A stretch of 48,646 nucleotides of DNA from Acidobacteriota bacterium. Its GTDB lineage: Bacteria; Acidobacteriota; Terriglobia; Bryobacterales; Bryobacteraceae. The position numbers and the translations under genes were made by a program. The DNA is taken from positions 1 through 48,646 of the forward strand of contig VFZX01000012.1 of assembly GCA_016871015.1 (NCBI GenBank). The letters run 5' to 3'. Below are positions 7,523-16,743 of the stretch, one piece after another. Below the pieces are notes generated by a model. That model did no database searches. It was given only the letters and a program-made list of their open reading frames with translations, and had not been told where the DNA came from. Numbering within the stretch: position 1 is the first letter of the stretch; each line of letters starts with the position of its first letter.

Positions 7523-10500
7523 ATGGCTCGTTTGTTCGCGGTTGTCCTTCTCGCCTGCCTGCCGTTGCTGGCACAACTCGGCACGCAAGGCGCAATTTTG
7601 GGGGTCGTCACCGATCCAGCAGGAGCGGTCATTCCAGGAGCTGAGGTCATGGTCAGCAACACGGAAACCGGACTCAAGCTCACCACCAAAACGAACGATG
7701 ACGGCCTCTTCGAGGTGCTTGCGCTGCCAATCGGGCAGTATTCGGTCACGGTCAGCCTGCGCGGCTTCCGCACGTGGACCCTCGATCAGACGCGGTTGAC
7801 TGTCGGCGAGCGCAAGCGTTTGTCACCACAGCTTGCGGTTGGTGAAGTGAGTGAGCGCGTGCAAGTGGAGAGCACGGTCGAGCTGGTCCAGACCGAGCGC
7901 GGTGCGGTGGACTCCGTGGTGGAGCAGCGCCAGATCCGCGATCTGCCGCTCAACGGCCGGAATCCGGTGGAGCTGGTGAACCTGGTTCCCGGCGTGAGAT
8001 TCGTGGGACGCGGCGCGGCGGATCGCGATTCGACTGTTCAAGGCAATGGGCACCGCTCTGATGGCACCGAGTTCCAGATCGATGGACTGGTGGCGAACAC
8101 CGGACTCGATGAGCGCGGAGCCGGGATTCCAAACGTCGATACGATAGCCGAGTTCAAGGTGGAGACCTCGAACTTCGGAGCGGAGAATGGACGCCATGCA
8201 CTGCAGGTGCTGATGGTGACCAAGTCCGGCACGAACGAGTTGCACGGGACGGCGTGGGAGTTCCTGCGCAACGAGAAGCTGGACGCGTTCAATACGTTCG
8301 CCAAGACACCGGGGGCGCGGAAGCCGAAGCTGAGCCAGAATCAGTTCGGATTCTCGGTAGGCGGGCCGGTTATCCGGAACCGCACGCACTTCTTCGGCGC
8401 GTATGAGGGAACCCGGGTGCGGCGCGCAAGGATTTACAATTCGTTGGTCCCGTCGCTGGCGCAGCGCAATGGCGACTTCTCGGCGCTGCCCCGTGATCTC
8501 CGGGATCCAGCCTCGGGACAGCCGTTCCCGAACAAGCAGGTTCCGGCGAGCCGGATTTCGCCCGCCGCCCGGTTTTTTTTCCAGTACCTGCTGACGCCGA
8601 ATTCCGGTCCGGACCGCTTCCGCACCACCGCGCCGACGACCAACGATGTCAATGAGTACACGATCCGGGTGGACCATCAGATTACGTCGAAGCAGCGCGC
8701 CTACTTCCGCGGTGTGTTCATCCGCGATAACGGCAACACGCCAAACTACAGCCCGGAGGTGGTCAATCTCCGCGAAACGCCACAGCACAACCTGGGCGCG
8801 AGCTACAACTACACGATCAGCCCGACGACTTTGCTGACGGTGGATGTGGGCACGATGCAGTCCGTGATCAACCAGAACTGTGTGTGCGTGGGTGGAGAGA
8901 ACCTCACGCAGCGCGCCGGGATCCGCGGCTTTCCGACGGAAGGGCGGGGAGCCTCGGTGGGGCTGCCGAACAGTGTCGCGATTGCTGGTTATGAGGGTTT
9001 GGGAACTCCGTTCGGAGTCCCGTACCGGCTGTGGTGGACCACGGCGGGCGGGAAGGCGAGCTTGAACATGATCCGTGGGTCGCACACGATCAACGCGGGA
9101 TACCAGTTTCACCACCTGACGACGATCGGACGGCATTCCTCAGGCTTCGCGCGAGGGGCGTTCACCTTCAACGGGCAATACACGACCGACGGGTTCGGCG
9201 ACTACATGCTTGGGCTGGTGCAGACTTCCTCGCGTAACTATCCTCTGCAGACGTTCGGCACCAAGGACGCGCCATATTCCGCACCGTACGTGCAGGACTA
9301 CTGGAAGGTGTCGCGCAAGCTGACTCTCAACTTCGGTGCGCGGCTGGACTATTGGCACGAAAAGGACCTCGTACGGGGCAACGCGGCGAGCTTCAGTCTC
9401 AAGCTCGGCAAGATCATTGCGGGAGTCGACAAGAACGGAAAAGTGGACCTGGGAGCGCAGCCGGTGGCTCCGTTCCTGGCGGCGGCGACCGCGGGATTGT
9501 GGGTTCCGGCAAACGAAGTGGGTGCGCCGCACGGACTTTTCGATGGCAACGGATTCGTGTCGCCAAGGCTGGGATTCGCCTACCGCGTGAAGGATTCAAA
9601 CGACCTGGTGATCCGCGGCGGGTACGGAATCTTTGCGTCGAGCTTCCCGGCCAACCGCTCGGCATCGGCGATCATTGGTCCCCCGTACTGGACATGGGAG
9701 ACGCAGGTGTTTGCAGCCGCCACGCTGCAGCCGTGGGAGACCGCATGGCCGGACGATCCGCGTGCGTTCGTCGCCACTTCCGTGATCGCGCCGGACATCT
9801 ATCTGAAGGCGCAGAAGAACCACGAGTGGAACCTGTCGATTCAGAAGTCGCTGCCGTTCTCCTCGGCCATCACGGTGTCTTATGTAGGCAACCGGGCGCT
9901 GGATACGATCACGCGTGATCCGTTCAACGAAGTGGCGCCCGGCTCGTACGCGAACCTGCAGAATGCGCGCCCCTATCCCCGGCTCGGCTCGAGCGAACTG
10001 TACGTGAATCGCGGCCGCACCTGGTACAACGCGTTCCAGACGAAGGTGGAGCGGCGGTTCGTGCGCGGCCTTTCGACAACGCTTGCCTATTCGTTCTCGA
10101 AGCTCCTGCTCGCAGACACCGCAACGGAGCACACCGGAATCCTGGAGCCGTTCGCTCCGCAAGGTTACAATCGCGGCCGGTCGGACCTGGACCGCACCCA
10201 CCTGCTGGCGTGGAACGCGGTGTGGGAGATTCCATTCGGGCGGGGCCGCAAGATGGGCGCGAGCATGCACCCTGTGCTGAACGCCGTGCTCGGTGGATGG
10301 CAGGTGAACTTCATTTACCTGTTCCAGTCCGGCGCGCCGCTCACGTTCAATGTCCCCGGCGCGACCTTGGGCAACGGCCGCAATACGAGGGCGGACGCGC
10401 TGCGGAGTCCCAAGGTGTCCAATCCGACGCCCGACCGGTTCTTCGATACCGCGGCGCTGGCCGCGCCCGCGGCCCGTACATTCGGCAACTCAGGGTTGGG

Positions 10501-10723
10501 GCTGATCGACGGACCCGCACGGCACACGCTCGACACTGGGTTGACGAAGAACTTCTACGTCACCGAGAAGCGGTTCCTGCAGTTCCGTTGGGAAATGTTC
10601 AACGCCCCGAATCACGTAAACTTCGGGAATCCGAACACGAATCTGAACCAGCCCACAACAGCCCGTATCCTTTCGGCGTCTGGCGCCCGTGAAATGCAAA
10701 TGGGATTGAAGTTTATCTTTTGA
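7523..10723 (+). CDS. TonB-receptor-like outer-membrane protein with carboxypeptidase-regulatory domain (1)
   Basis: A 1066-residue outer-membrane protein. The chosen ATG has a GGAGGG box five bases upstream and opens a signal peptide ending around LLAQ. Residues about 20-105 form a carboxypeptidase-regulatory-like beta-sandwich (ILGVVTDPAGAVIPGAEV). A plug-like domain follows with DLPLNGRNPVELVNLVPGV and the conserved EFKVETSNFGAENGRH and LHGTAWEFLRNEKLDAF. The remaining 700 residues are barrel strands ending in F (GLKFIF*). This is the large receptor type abundant in Acidobacteriota, thought to take up oligomers, although no classical TonB box was seen. It is first in an operon with the PSD1 and DUF1501 genes; the stop overlaps the next start. 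A run of eight T at 8573-8580 encodes part of RFFFQ. Confidence 0.9.
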   Translation: MARLFAVVLLACLPLLAQLGTQGAILGVVTDPAGAVIPGAEVMVSNTETGLKLTTKTNDDGLFEVLALPIGQYSVTVSLRGFRTWTLDQTRLTVGERKRLSPQLAVGEVSERVQVESTVELVQTERGAVDSVVEQRQIRDLPLNGRNPVELVNLVPGVRFVGRGAADRDSTVQGNGHRSDGTEFQIDGLVANTGLDERGAGIPNVDTIAEFKVETSNFGAENGRHALQVLMVTKSGTNELHGTAWEFLRNEKLDAFNTFAKTPGARKPKLSQNQFGFSVGGPVIRNRTHFFGAYEGTRVRRARIYNSLVPSLAQRNGDFSALPRDLRDPASGQPFPNKQVPASRISPAARFFFQYLLTPNSGPDRFRTTAPTTNDVNEYTIRVDHQITSKQRAYFRGVFIRDNGNTPNYSPEVVNLRETPQHNLGASYNYTISPTTLLTVDVGTMQSVINQNCVCVGGENLTQRAGIRGFPTEGRGASVGLPNSVAIAGYEGLGTPFGVPYRLWWTTAGGKASLNMIRGSHTINAGYQFHHLTTIGRHSSGFARGAFTFNGQYTTDGFGDYMLGLVQTSSRNYPLQTFGTKDAPYSAPYVQDYWKVSRKLTLNFGARLDYWHEKDLVRGNAASFSLKLGKIIAGVDKNGKVDLGAQPVAPFLAAATAGLWVPANEVGAPHGLFDGNGFVSPRLGFAYRVKDSNDLVIRGGYGIFASSFPANRSASAIIGPPYWTWETQVFAAATLQPWETAWPDDPRAFVATSVIAPDIYLKAQKNHEWNLSIQKSLPFSSAITVSYVGNRALDTITRDPFNEVAPGSYANLQNARPYPRLGSSELYVNRGRTWYNAFQTKVERRFVRGLSTTLAYSFSKLLLADTATEHTGILEPFAPQGYNRGRSDLDRTHLLAWNAVWEIPFGRGRKMGASMHPVLNAVLGGWQVNFIYLFQSGAPLTFNVPGATLGNGRNTRADALRSPKVSNPTPDRFFDTAALAAPAARTFGNSGLGLIDGPARHTLDTGLTKNFYVTEKRFLQFRWEMFNAPNHVNFGNPNTNLNQPTTARILSASGAREMQMGLKFIF

Positions 10724-13650
10724 AGCGCGCTGTCTCCATTCCGGTTTTCCTGATTACGGGGGCGGGACTGTGCTCCGGCCAGTCCCTCTACCAGGACCAC
10801 ATCCGGCCGGTGCTCGAAAAGCAATGCCATGCGTGCCACAACGCGACAACCAAACAGAGTGGTTTGGACCTGACCGCGCGTGAAAAGATGTTGCGTGGCG
10901 GGGACCGGGGTCCGGCGGTGGTCCCAGGGAGCGTGGAAGAGAGCCTGCTGTACGCCTACATCACGCACCGGAAACAGCCGGGAATGCCGGTGGGAGGCAA
11001 GAAGCTCGACGACGCGGTGATCGGGCGGTTCGCAGAGTGGATCAAGGCGGGTGCGCGGTTCGATGACGGACGCACGGGTCCGGCGGCGCCCACGCACTGG
11101 TCGTTCCGCAAACCGGAGCAGGCGCCCGTTCCGAAGGTGCGGGACGCGGCTTGGTCGCGGAATCCGGTGGACGCGTTTCTCGCCGCCGAGCATGCGCGGA
11201 GGGGGGTGTCGCCGTTGGGCGAGGCGGACCGCCACACGCTGCTGCGGAGAGTTTCGCTCGACTTGACCGGACTGCCGCCGGCTCCGGCACAGGTCCGGGC
11301 GTTTCTTGCCGACACGCAGCCCGGCGCCTACGAACGCGCAGTGGACACGCTGCTCTCGAGTGCAGCATACGGCGAGCGCTGGGGCCGGCACTGGATGGAC
11401 ATCTGGCGTTACAGCGACTGGTACGGCAGCGGGACAGCCGAGGTCCGCAGCAGCCAGCGGCACATCTGGCAGTGGCGCGACTGGATCATCGAGTCCCTGA
11501 ACGAGGACAAGAGCTATAGCCGGATGGTGGAGGAGATGCTTGCCGGAGATGAGATCGCGCCCACTGATCCAAAGACGCTGCGTGCGACCGGATTTCTGGC
11601 GCGCAACTGGTACCGGTTCAATCGCAACGTATGGCTGGTGGACACGATCGAATCGACGACGGCGGCATTCCTCGGGGTGACGCTCAAGTGCGCGCGCTGC
11701 CACGATCACAAGTACGATCCGTTTCCACAGACCGACTACTACCGGTTCCGCGCGTTCTTCGAGCCGCACGATGTCCGCATCGACAAGCTGCCGGGGCAGC
11801 CGGACCGCAAGAAGGGCGGAATGCCGCGGGCCTACGACTCTGAGCCGAAGGACGCCAGTCCGGACCTCGACGGCGGGTCGAATTTGATGCCGCAGATTTT
11901 TGGCAAAACGTACCTGTTCGTGCGGGGCGACGAGAACAATCCGGACAAGGAGCAGGAGATGCTGCCGGGTACGCCCGCGGTGCTGGGTGGTCCCCCGGTA
12001 CGGATTGAGCCGGTGGAGCTGCCAGTAGAGGCGTTCTATCCGGATGTCCGGCCGTTCGTTGCCGGTGATTTGCTCGCGGGTGCGCGGACCCAGATCAGCG
12101 ACACGGAGAAGCGGCTGGCGCGGATCCGGCAGGAGATCGAAGAAGCACGGGCGGAGCTGGCTTCGCCGCGGAAGGAACCCGAGGGTCCAGCGGTGGACTT
12201 CGCCAAGGAGATCAAACCGGTCCTCGAAGAGCGCTGTTCCTCCTGCCACCTGGGCCGCAACAGCAGGGGAGGGCTCAGCCTGGGCTCGGAGCAGACGATC
12301 AAGACGGGCGGCAAGGGCGGGTCCGCGGTGGTGGCGGGAAAGAGCGGCGAGAGCCTGCTGATCCAGTTCTTGAAGGGCGAAAAGCAGCCGCGGATGCCGC
12401 TGAACGGCGCCGCGCTCAGTGGCGATCAAATCGCGCTGATCGCACGATGGATTGACCGGATGCCGCGCAAGAAGCCCGAGGATGTTGTCAAGGATGGTCC
12501 GTTCAACATCGCCGTGACCGAAAAGGAGCTGGCGAGTGCAAAGGCATCGCTGGTGGCGCTTGAAGCACGGATCCGCGCCGAGCACGCCAAGTACGCCAAG
12601 CCGCCCGCGGCCAATCTCGAAGAGCTGGTAGCGGCGGCACGGACCGCCGAGCGGGAAGCGAATCTGCTCAAGGCCGACGAAAACGTTTTCCGCGCGCAGC
12701 ACCGCATGGCCGAGTCTCGCGAGAAGAACGCGGCGTCGGCCAAGCGCGACTTGCAGACCGCGCTCGATGCGCTGAACAAGCCCGCCGATGCGTATTCGCC
12801 CCTGGGGCCGGTGCATCCCAAGGTGAGCAGCGGCCGGCGGCTGGCGCTGGCGCGGTGGATTACGAGTCCGGAGAATCCTCTGTCGGCGCGCGTGGCGGTG
12901 AATCACATCTGGCTGCGGCACTTCGGAGCTCCGCTCGTGTCCAACGTGATCGACTTCGGGAAGAACGGAAAGCCGCCGGTGAACCAGGCGCTGCTCGACT
13001 GGCTGGCGGTGGAGTTCGTGAAGAGCGGCTGGAGCATGAAGAAGCTTCACCGGATGCTGGTGACGAGCAAAGCATACCGAATGGAGTCCGGACTGCCGGC
13101 GGCGGATCACGCGAATCTGAAACTCGATCCGAACAACGTGTCGCTGTGGCGGATGAACAGCCGGCGGCTGGAGGCGGAGGTGATCCGCGACAGCCTGCTT
13201 GCGGTGAGCGGGTCGCTGGATCCCAAGATGGGCGGGCCCGAATTGCACGAGGAGACCGATCAGGACACTCCGCGCAGGAGCCTCTATTTCCACATCACGC
13301 CGAGCGCGCAGTTGCAGTTCCTGAAGGTGTTTGATGGGGCGGATCCGCTGGCCTGCTACGCGCGGACGCAATCGATCGTGCCGCAGCAGGCGCTGGCGCT
13401 GGCCAACAGCAAGTTGAGCTTTGAGCAGGCCGGGATACTGGCGGCGAAGCTTGGTGGCGTGGAGGCTGCGGCGGAACAGTTTGTGCGGGACGCGTTCCTG
13501 GCGGTGCTGGCCCGGCCGGTGTCGGAGGCCGAGCGGTCGAAATCGATGGCGTACCTGGAGCGGCAGTCGGCGGCGTCCGGGGCGCGGAAGGCGCGTGAAA
13601 GTCTCGTCCACGCGTTGTTTAATAGAGATGAGTTCGTCAATATCCGGTGA
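10720..13650 (+). CDS. PSD1-type protein: Planctomycete cytochrome c + DUF1549 + DUF1553
   Basis: A 976-residue exported protein. A signal peptide (to about residue 20) is followed by a PSCyt1 domain with a heme motif C36HACH40. DUF1549 spans about 140-345 and contains the conserved C324ARCH328 with HKYDPF. A second cytochrome-like module at about 490-585 carries C506SSCH510 in the same context (EIKPVLEERC). A charged helical, probably coiled-coil stretch (about 595-680) leads into DUF1553 (about 700-965). Such proteins are typical of Planctomycetes and Acidobacteria and are nearly always encoded with DUF1501; the reaction is unknown, and redox chemistry on imported organics is the usual guess. 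The start is TTG, overlapping the receptor stop by TTGA. The second cytochrome module inserted between the two DUFs is notable. Confidence 0.9.
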   Translation: MKRAVSIPVFLITGAGLCSGQSLYQDHIRPVLEKQCHACHNATTKQSGLDLTAREKMLRGGDRGPAVVPGSVEESLLYAYITHRKQPGMPVGGKKLDDAVIGRFAEWIKAGARFDDGRTGPAAPTHWSFRKPEQAPVPKVRDAAWSRNPVDAFLAAEHARRGVSPLGEADRHTLLRRVSLDLTGLPPAPAQVRAFLADTQPGAYERAVDTLLSSAAYGERWGRHWMDIWRYSDWYGSGTAEVRSSQRHIWQWRDWIIESLNEDKSYSRMVEEMLAGDEIAPTDPKTLRATGFLARNWYRFNRNVWLVDTIESTTAAFLGVTLKCARCHDHKYDPFPQTDYYRFRAFFEPHDVRIDKLPGQPDRKKGGMPRAYDSEPKDASPDLDGGSNLMPQIFGKTYLFVRGDENNPDKEQEMLPGTPAVLGGPPVRIEPVELPVEAFYPDVRPFVAGDLLAGARTQISDTEKRLARIRQEIEEARAELASPRKEPEGPAVDFAKEIKPVLEERCSSCHLGRNSRGGLSLGSEQTIKTGGKGGSAVVAGKSGESLLIQFLKGEKQPRMPLNGAALSGDQIALIARWIDRMPRKKPEDVVKDGPFNIAVTEKELASAKASLVALEARIRAEHAKYAKPPAANLEELVAAARTAEREANLLKADENVFRAQHRMAESREKNAASAKRDLQTALDALNKPADAYSPLGPVHPKVSSGRRLALARWITSPENPLSARVAVNHIWLRHFGAPLVSNVIDFGKNGKPPVNQALLDWLAVEFVKSGWSMKKLHRMLVTSKAYRMESGLPAADHANLKLDPNNVSLWRMNSRRLEAEVIRDSLLAVSGSLDPKMGGPELHEETDQDTPRRSLYFHITPSAQLQFLKVFDGADPLACYARTQSIVPQQALALANSKLSFEQAGILAAKLGGVEAAAEQFVRDAFLAVLARPVSEAERSKSMAYLERQSAASGARKARESLVHALFNRDEFVNIR

Positions 13651-15137
13651 GTATGATGAAACCGTTTGCAGCTTGCACATGCGGCCGCGTGGGGCGGCGC
13701 CAACTCCTCACCCAGACCGGGATGGGATTCACGGGCCTCGTGTTGGGGTCGATGTTGCACCGCGAGGCGCTGGCGTCGGAAGAAAAGCCTTGGTCGCCGC
13801 CGGACGGCAAACCGCACTTTGCGCCCAAGGCGAAGAGCGTGATTTGGATCTTCCTTCAGGGCGGCGTGAGCCACCTCGAGTCGTTTGATCCCAAACCGGA
13901 GCTGAACAAGTGGGCTGGCCGGACCATCGCCGAGACTCCGCACAAGGGAGTGCTGGATTCGGCGTTCGTCAAGAAGAACGTGGTGCAGTTCACCGCCGTG
14001 GAGCGGAAGCTGATGACCTCGGTGCTGCCCCTGCAGGTTGCGTTCAAGAAGCGCGGACAGAGCGGCATTGAAGTATCGGACTGGTGGCCGGAACTCGGCG
14101 GCGTGATCGACAAGCTGGCGGTCGTGCGGTCCGTGTGGACCACTGACAACGACCATGCGGCGCAACTGCAGTTCCACACCGGGCGGCACATCTTCCAGGG
14201 ATTCCATCCGTCGATCGGCTCCTGGGTGCATTACGGGCTGGGGAGCTTGAACGAGAACGTCCCGAAGTTCGTGGTGGTGGGTCCGGCGGTTCCGCCCCAC
14301 CTGGGCGGGACAGGAGTGAGCGACGGCAATTATCTTGGTCCGCAGTATTCGGGCGTGCATTTGTCGAGCGACCCGGCGAATCCGCTGCCGTATGCGTCGC
14401 CTGGATCCGCGCAGACCGCCGCGGAGCAGAAGAGCGAGTTCGAGTTTATTGAGGAGTTGAACCGGCTGGACGCGGAGCGTTATCCTACGGATCCGGCGAT
14501 CCGGGCGCGGATCAAGTCCTATGAGCTGGCGTTCCGGATGCAGACCGCGATTCCCGAGGTTTTTGAGTTCAACCAGGAACCGGAGCACATTCGCCGGCTG
14601 TACGGGATGAGCCAGGAGAACACGAAGCACTTCGGCCAGGACCTGCTGACCGCGCGCCGGCTGGTGGAGCGCGGAGTCCGGTTCGTGCAAGTGTTCCATG
14701 GGTATCGCACGGACGGCAATGGATGGGACGCGCACAGCGAACTCAAGAAGAACCACTCGAAGCTCTCCGCCGAGGTGGACCTGCCGCTGGCGGGGCTGAT
14801 CCGTGACCTGGATCAGCGCGGCCTGCTGAACGAAACGATCGTGGTGTGGGGCACCGAGTTCGGACGGACGCCGGGCGTCGAGGGGAATCGCGAGGGCCGG
14901 GACCATCATCCGTTCGGGTTCTCGTGCTGGATGGCAGGCGGGGGGCTCAAGGGCGGGATCGCGCACGGGGCGACGGATGAGCTGGGATTCCACGCGGTGG
15001 AGAACCGGCACTACGTCACCGACCTGCATGCGACGGTCCTGCGGCAGATGGGCCTGGATCCGAGACGGCTGGAGGTGCCCGGGCACAAACGGCTGGATAT
15101 CGATTTCGGGGAGCCGATCCGCGAAATCATCGCATAG
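13647..15137 (+). CDS. DUF1501 sulfatase-like protein, Tat-type signal
   Basis: A 496-residue DUF1501 protein. The N-terminus holds a twin-arginine-like signal (GRRQLLTQTGMGFTG, about 16-30). The mature part begins KSVIWIFLQGGVSHLESFDPKP, the family hallmark. A central part has RSVWTTDNDH and FHTGRH, and the C-terminal part has WGTEFGRTPGVEG and GRDHHPFGFSCWMAGGG. These motifs resemble the alkaline-phosphatase/sulfatase fold, with His and Asp residues placed for metals. The GTG at 13647 overlaps the preceding stop (GTGA); in-frame ATGs at 13653 and 13656 are alternative starts. It ends the receptor-PSD1-DUF1501 operon. DUF1501 proteins co-occur with DUF1549/1553 proteins across phyla, so the two likely act together in the periplasm; the substrate is unknown. 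Confidence 0.9.
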   Translation: MSMMKPFAACTCGRVGRRQLLTQTGMGFTGLVLGSMLHREALASEEKPWSPPDGKPHFAPKAKSVIWIFLQGGVSHLESFDPKPELNKWAGRTIAETPHKGVLDSAFVKKNVVQFTAVERKLMTSVLPLQVAFKKRGQSGIEVSDWWPELGGVIDKLAVVRSVWTTDNDHAAQLQFHTGRHIFQGFHPSIGSWVHYGLGSLNENVPKFVVVGPAVPPHLGGTGVSDGNYLGPQYSGVHLSSDPANPLPYASPGSAQTAAEQKSEFEFIEELNRLDAERYPTDPAIRARIKSYELAFRMQTAIPEVFEFNQEPEHIRRLYGMSQENTKHFGQDLLTARRLVERGVRFVQVFHGYRTDGNGWDAHSELKKNHSKLSAEVDLPLAGLIRDLDQRGLLNETIVVWGTEFGRTPGVEGNREGRDHHPFGFSCWMAGGGLKGGIAHGATDELGFHAVENRHYVTDLHATVLRQMGLDPRRLEVPGHKRLDIDFGEPIREIIA

Positions 15138-15157
15138 GGAAGTGCAATCGATCACAC

Positions 15158-15345
15158 GGCGGGAGACTGTCGCGCCGGTACCTGGCGGAGCATGGCCGCA
15201 ATGGGGGGCTGGTTGTCGTGGAGCGCGGACGGCTGGTGTGTGAACGTTATTTCGGACTGGGGCGCCGCGTGATCCGAAGGTGCAGATGGAGGATCGCGTG
15301 GTGCGGGAGGAACTGCTGCGGATGTTGTGCCAGGCAGCCGGTTAG
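15158..15345 (+). pseudogene. remnant of a serine hydrolase (beta-lactamase-family) gene
   Basis: The 214-nt gap between the DUF1501 gene and the convergent MBL-rhodanese gene contains two out-of-frame coding scraps. At 15182-15268 one frame reads LAEHGRNGGLVVVERGRLV followed by CERYFG, which resembles the N-terminal strand pair of secreted class-C-like serine hydrolases (VVVRHGKLVYERYFG-type). At 15271-15345 another frame reads DPKVQMEDRVVREELLRMLC then QAAG and a stop, which looks like a protein C-terminus. The middle, including the SxxK catalytic motif, is absent. No start codon or ribosome site is evident. Interpretation as an internally deleted gene rests on the look of these short peptides only. 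Three GTTAG units follow at 15341-15355. Confidence 0.4.
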
Positions 15346-15351
15346 GTTAGG

Positions 15352-16743
15352 TTAGGCGACGGGCAGACGGGCGGCTTGCCATGCGGCGAGGCCACCGGCC
15401 ATCTCGATCAGATTCGTCAGTCCGTACTGATGCAGGATGCTGACGGCGATCGACGACCGGTAACCGCCGGCGCAATGGACGGCGAGGCGCCGGCCGCGGG
15501 GGACCTCCGCGATGCGCTCCTGCAGGTGGTTCAGCGGGATGTTCACGCTCCCGTCAATATGCTTGGCCGCCCACTCCCCCGGATTCCGGATATCCAGCAG
15601 CCACGGCGGATCCTCTCCCGCCAGCTCTTCCGCCACCATCGTCGCCGTGACGCGGTCGGTGGGCCATACGAGATCCGGCCGGGACGCCAACGACTCCATG
15701 CCGTCCCGCAAGTAGCCTTTGACGTGATCGAAGCCGATTCGGCCGAGACGCATTGCGGCTTCCTGTTCGCGTCCTGGTTCTGCGATGATCACGATCGGCT
15801 TGACGCGGTCGAGCACCGTTCCCGCCCAGGTGGCGAACTGCCCGCCGAGTCCGATATTGATACTGCCTGCCAGGTGGCCCTTGGCAAACTCGGCCGCGTC
15901 GCGGACATCCAACATCTGGCATCCCGCGTCGCCCATTCGCAGGACCTCGTCGAGATCGATCGGGTGCAGCACCCGCTCCAGATTCTGATCCAGCGTGGCG
16001 CGCTCGCGAGTATTGAGAATCGCGTCGTAGGTGAAGTAGGCGGGTGCCTCGGGCTGGTCTGCCGTTACAAGAGCGATGAACTGTTCCTTCGACATCGGCT
16101 GCAGCGCGTAGTTCCAGCGCCGCTGATCTCCGAGGGTCGAGACCGTGTCGGAGGAAAGCTGCTTTCCGCACAGGGATCCGGCACCGTGAGCGGGGTAAAC
16201 CAGCGTCTCGTCCGGGAGCGGCAACAACACGTTTTGCAGCGAGTCGTACAGGTGCCCGCCGAGCTCCTGTGCGGTCCATCCGAGAGACGCCCGCAGGTCG
16301 GGGCGTCCGACGTCACCGATAAACAGGGTGTCGCCCGTGAGAACAGCGTGGGGTTTGGCGGGATCCTTCCGGAGATCGAAGACCAGGATCGAAATGGACT
16401 CGATCGTGTGGCCCGGGGTCTCCAGAACCTCGATCCGCATTCCAGGGAAGTCCAACCGGGCGCCATGCTTCATCGGCACGAATGCGTACTCTGCCTTGGC
16501 ACGGGCCCCGAGATGAATCGTGGCGCCGCACCTGTCCCGCAGCTCCAGGTGGCCAGCGACGAAGTCAGCGTGAAAATGCGTGAGAAAAACGTGCCGGATC
16601 TGGAGGCCAAGTTCTGCAGCATCGGCGAGGTATTGTTGAATGTCGCGTTGGGGGTCGACGGCGATGGCCGTCGAACTCGCCTCGTCGCCCAAGAGGTAGG
16701 ATGCGTGGGCGAGGCAGCCCAGGTAGTACTGTTTGAGGATCAT
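15352..16743 (-). CDS. CstB-like persulfide dioxygenase fused to two rhodanese domains
   Basis: A 463-residue fusion. The N-terminal metallo-beta-lactamase domain has H56-x-H58-x-D60 in THFHADFVAGH, PGH112T, TGD138TLF and PAH186G, the ligand set of ETHE1-type mononuclear-iron persulfide dioxygenases. The first rhodanese domain (about 255-350) has no cysteine in its active loop (IIAEPGREQE), so it is a pseudo-rhodanese. The second (about 365-463) has the catalytic C424 in VHCAGGYRSS. This order, dioxygenase, dead rhodanese, live rhodanese, is that of staphylococcal CstB, which turns persulfides into thiosulfate and sulfite. The start at 16743 gives the family N-terminus MILKQYYLGCLAHASYL; earlier ATGs at 16764 and 16809 are less likely. 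A cytoplasmic role in sulfide detoxification is probable. It is divergent from a receptor gene. Confidence 0.87.
   Translation of the reverse strand: MILKQYYLGCLAHASYLLGDEASSTAIAVDPQRDIQQYLADAAELGLQIRHVFLTHFHADFVAGHLELRDRCGATIHLGARAKAEYAFVPMKHGARLDFPGMRIEVLETPGHTIESISILVFDLRKDPAKPHAVLTGDTLFIGDVGRPDLRASLGWTAQELGGHLYDSLQNVLLPLPDETLVYPAHGAGSLCGKQLSSDTVSTLGDQRRWNYALQPMSKEQFIALVTADQPEAPAYFTYDAILNTRERATLDQNLERVLHPIDLDEVLRMGDAGCQMLDVRDAAEFAKGHLAGSINIGLGGQFATWAGTVLDRVKPIVIIAEPGREQEAAMRLGRIGFDHVKGYLRDGMESLASRPDLVWPTDRVTATMVAEELAGEDPPWLLDIRNPGEWAAKHIDGSVNIPLNHLQERIAEVPRGRRLAVHCAGGYRSSIAVSILHQYGLTNLIEMAGGLAAWQAARLPVA

Noticed and set aside
10612-13680. 1022-codon open frame antisense to the PSD1 gene, and similar long minus-strand frames at 7823-9136 and 13356-15155
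   Set aside because: They mirror real genes in a GC-rich sequence, have Arg/His/Pro-rich low-complexity composition and no recognisable motif; the plus-strand genes have clear domains.
15341-15356. GTTAG repeated three times, telomere-like
   Set aside because: Only three short units beside a gene end; no sign of a replicon end and probably chance.
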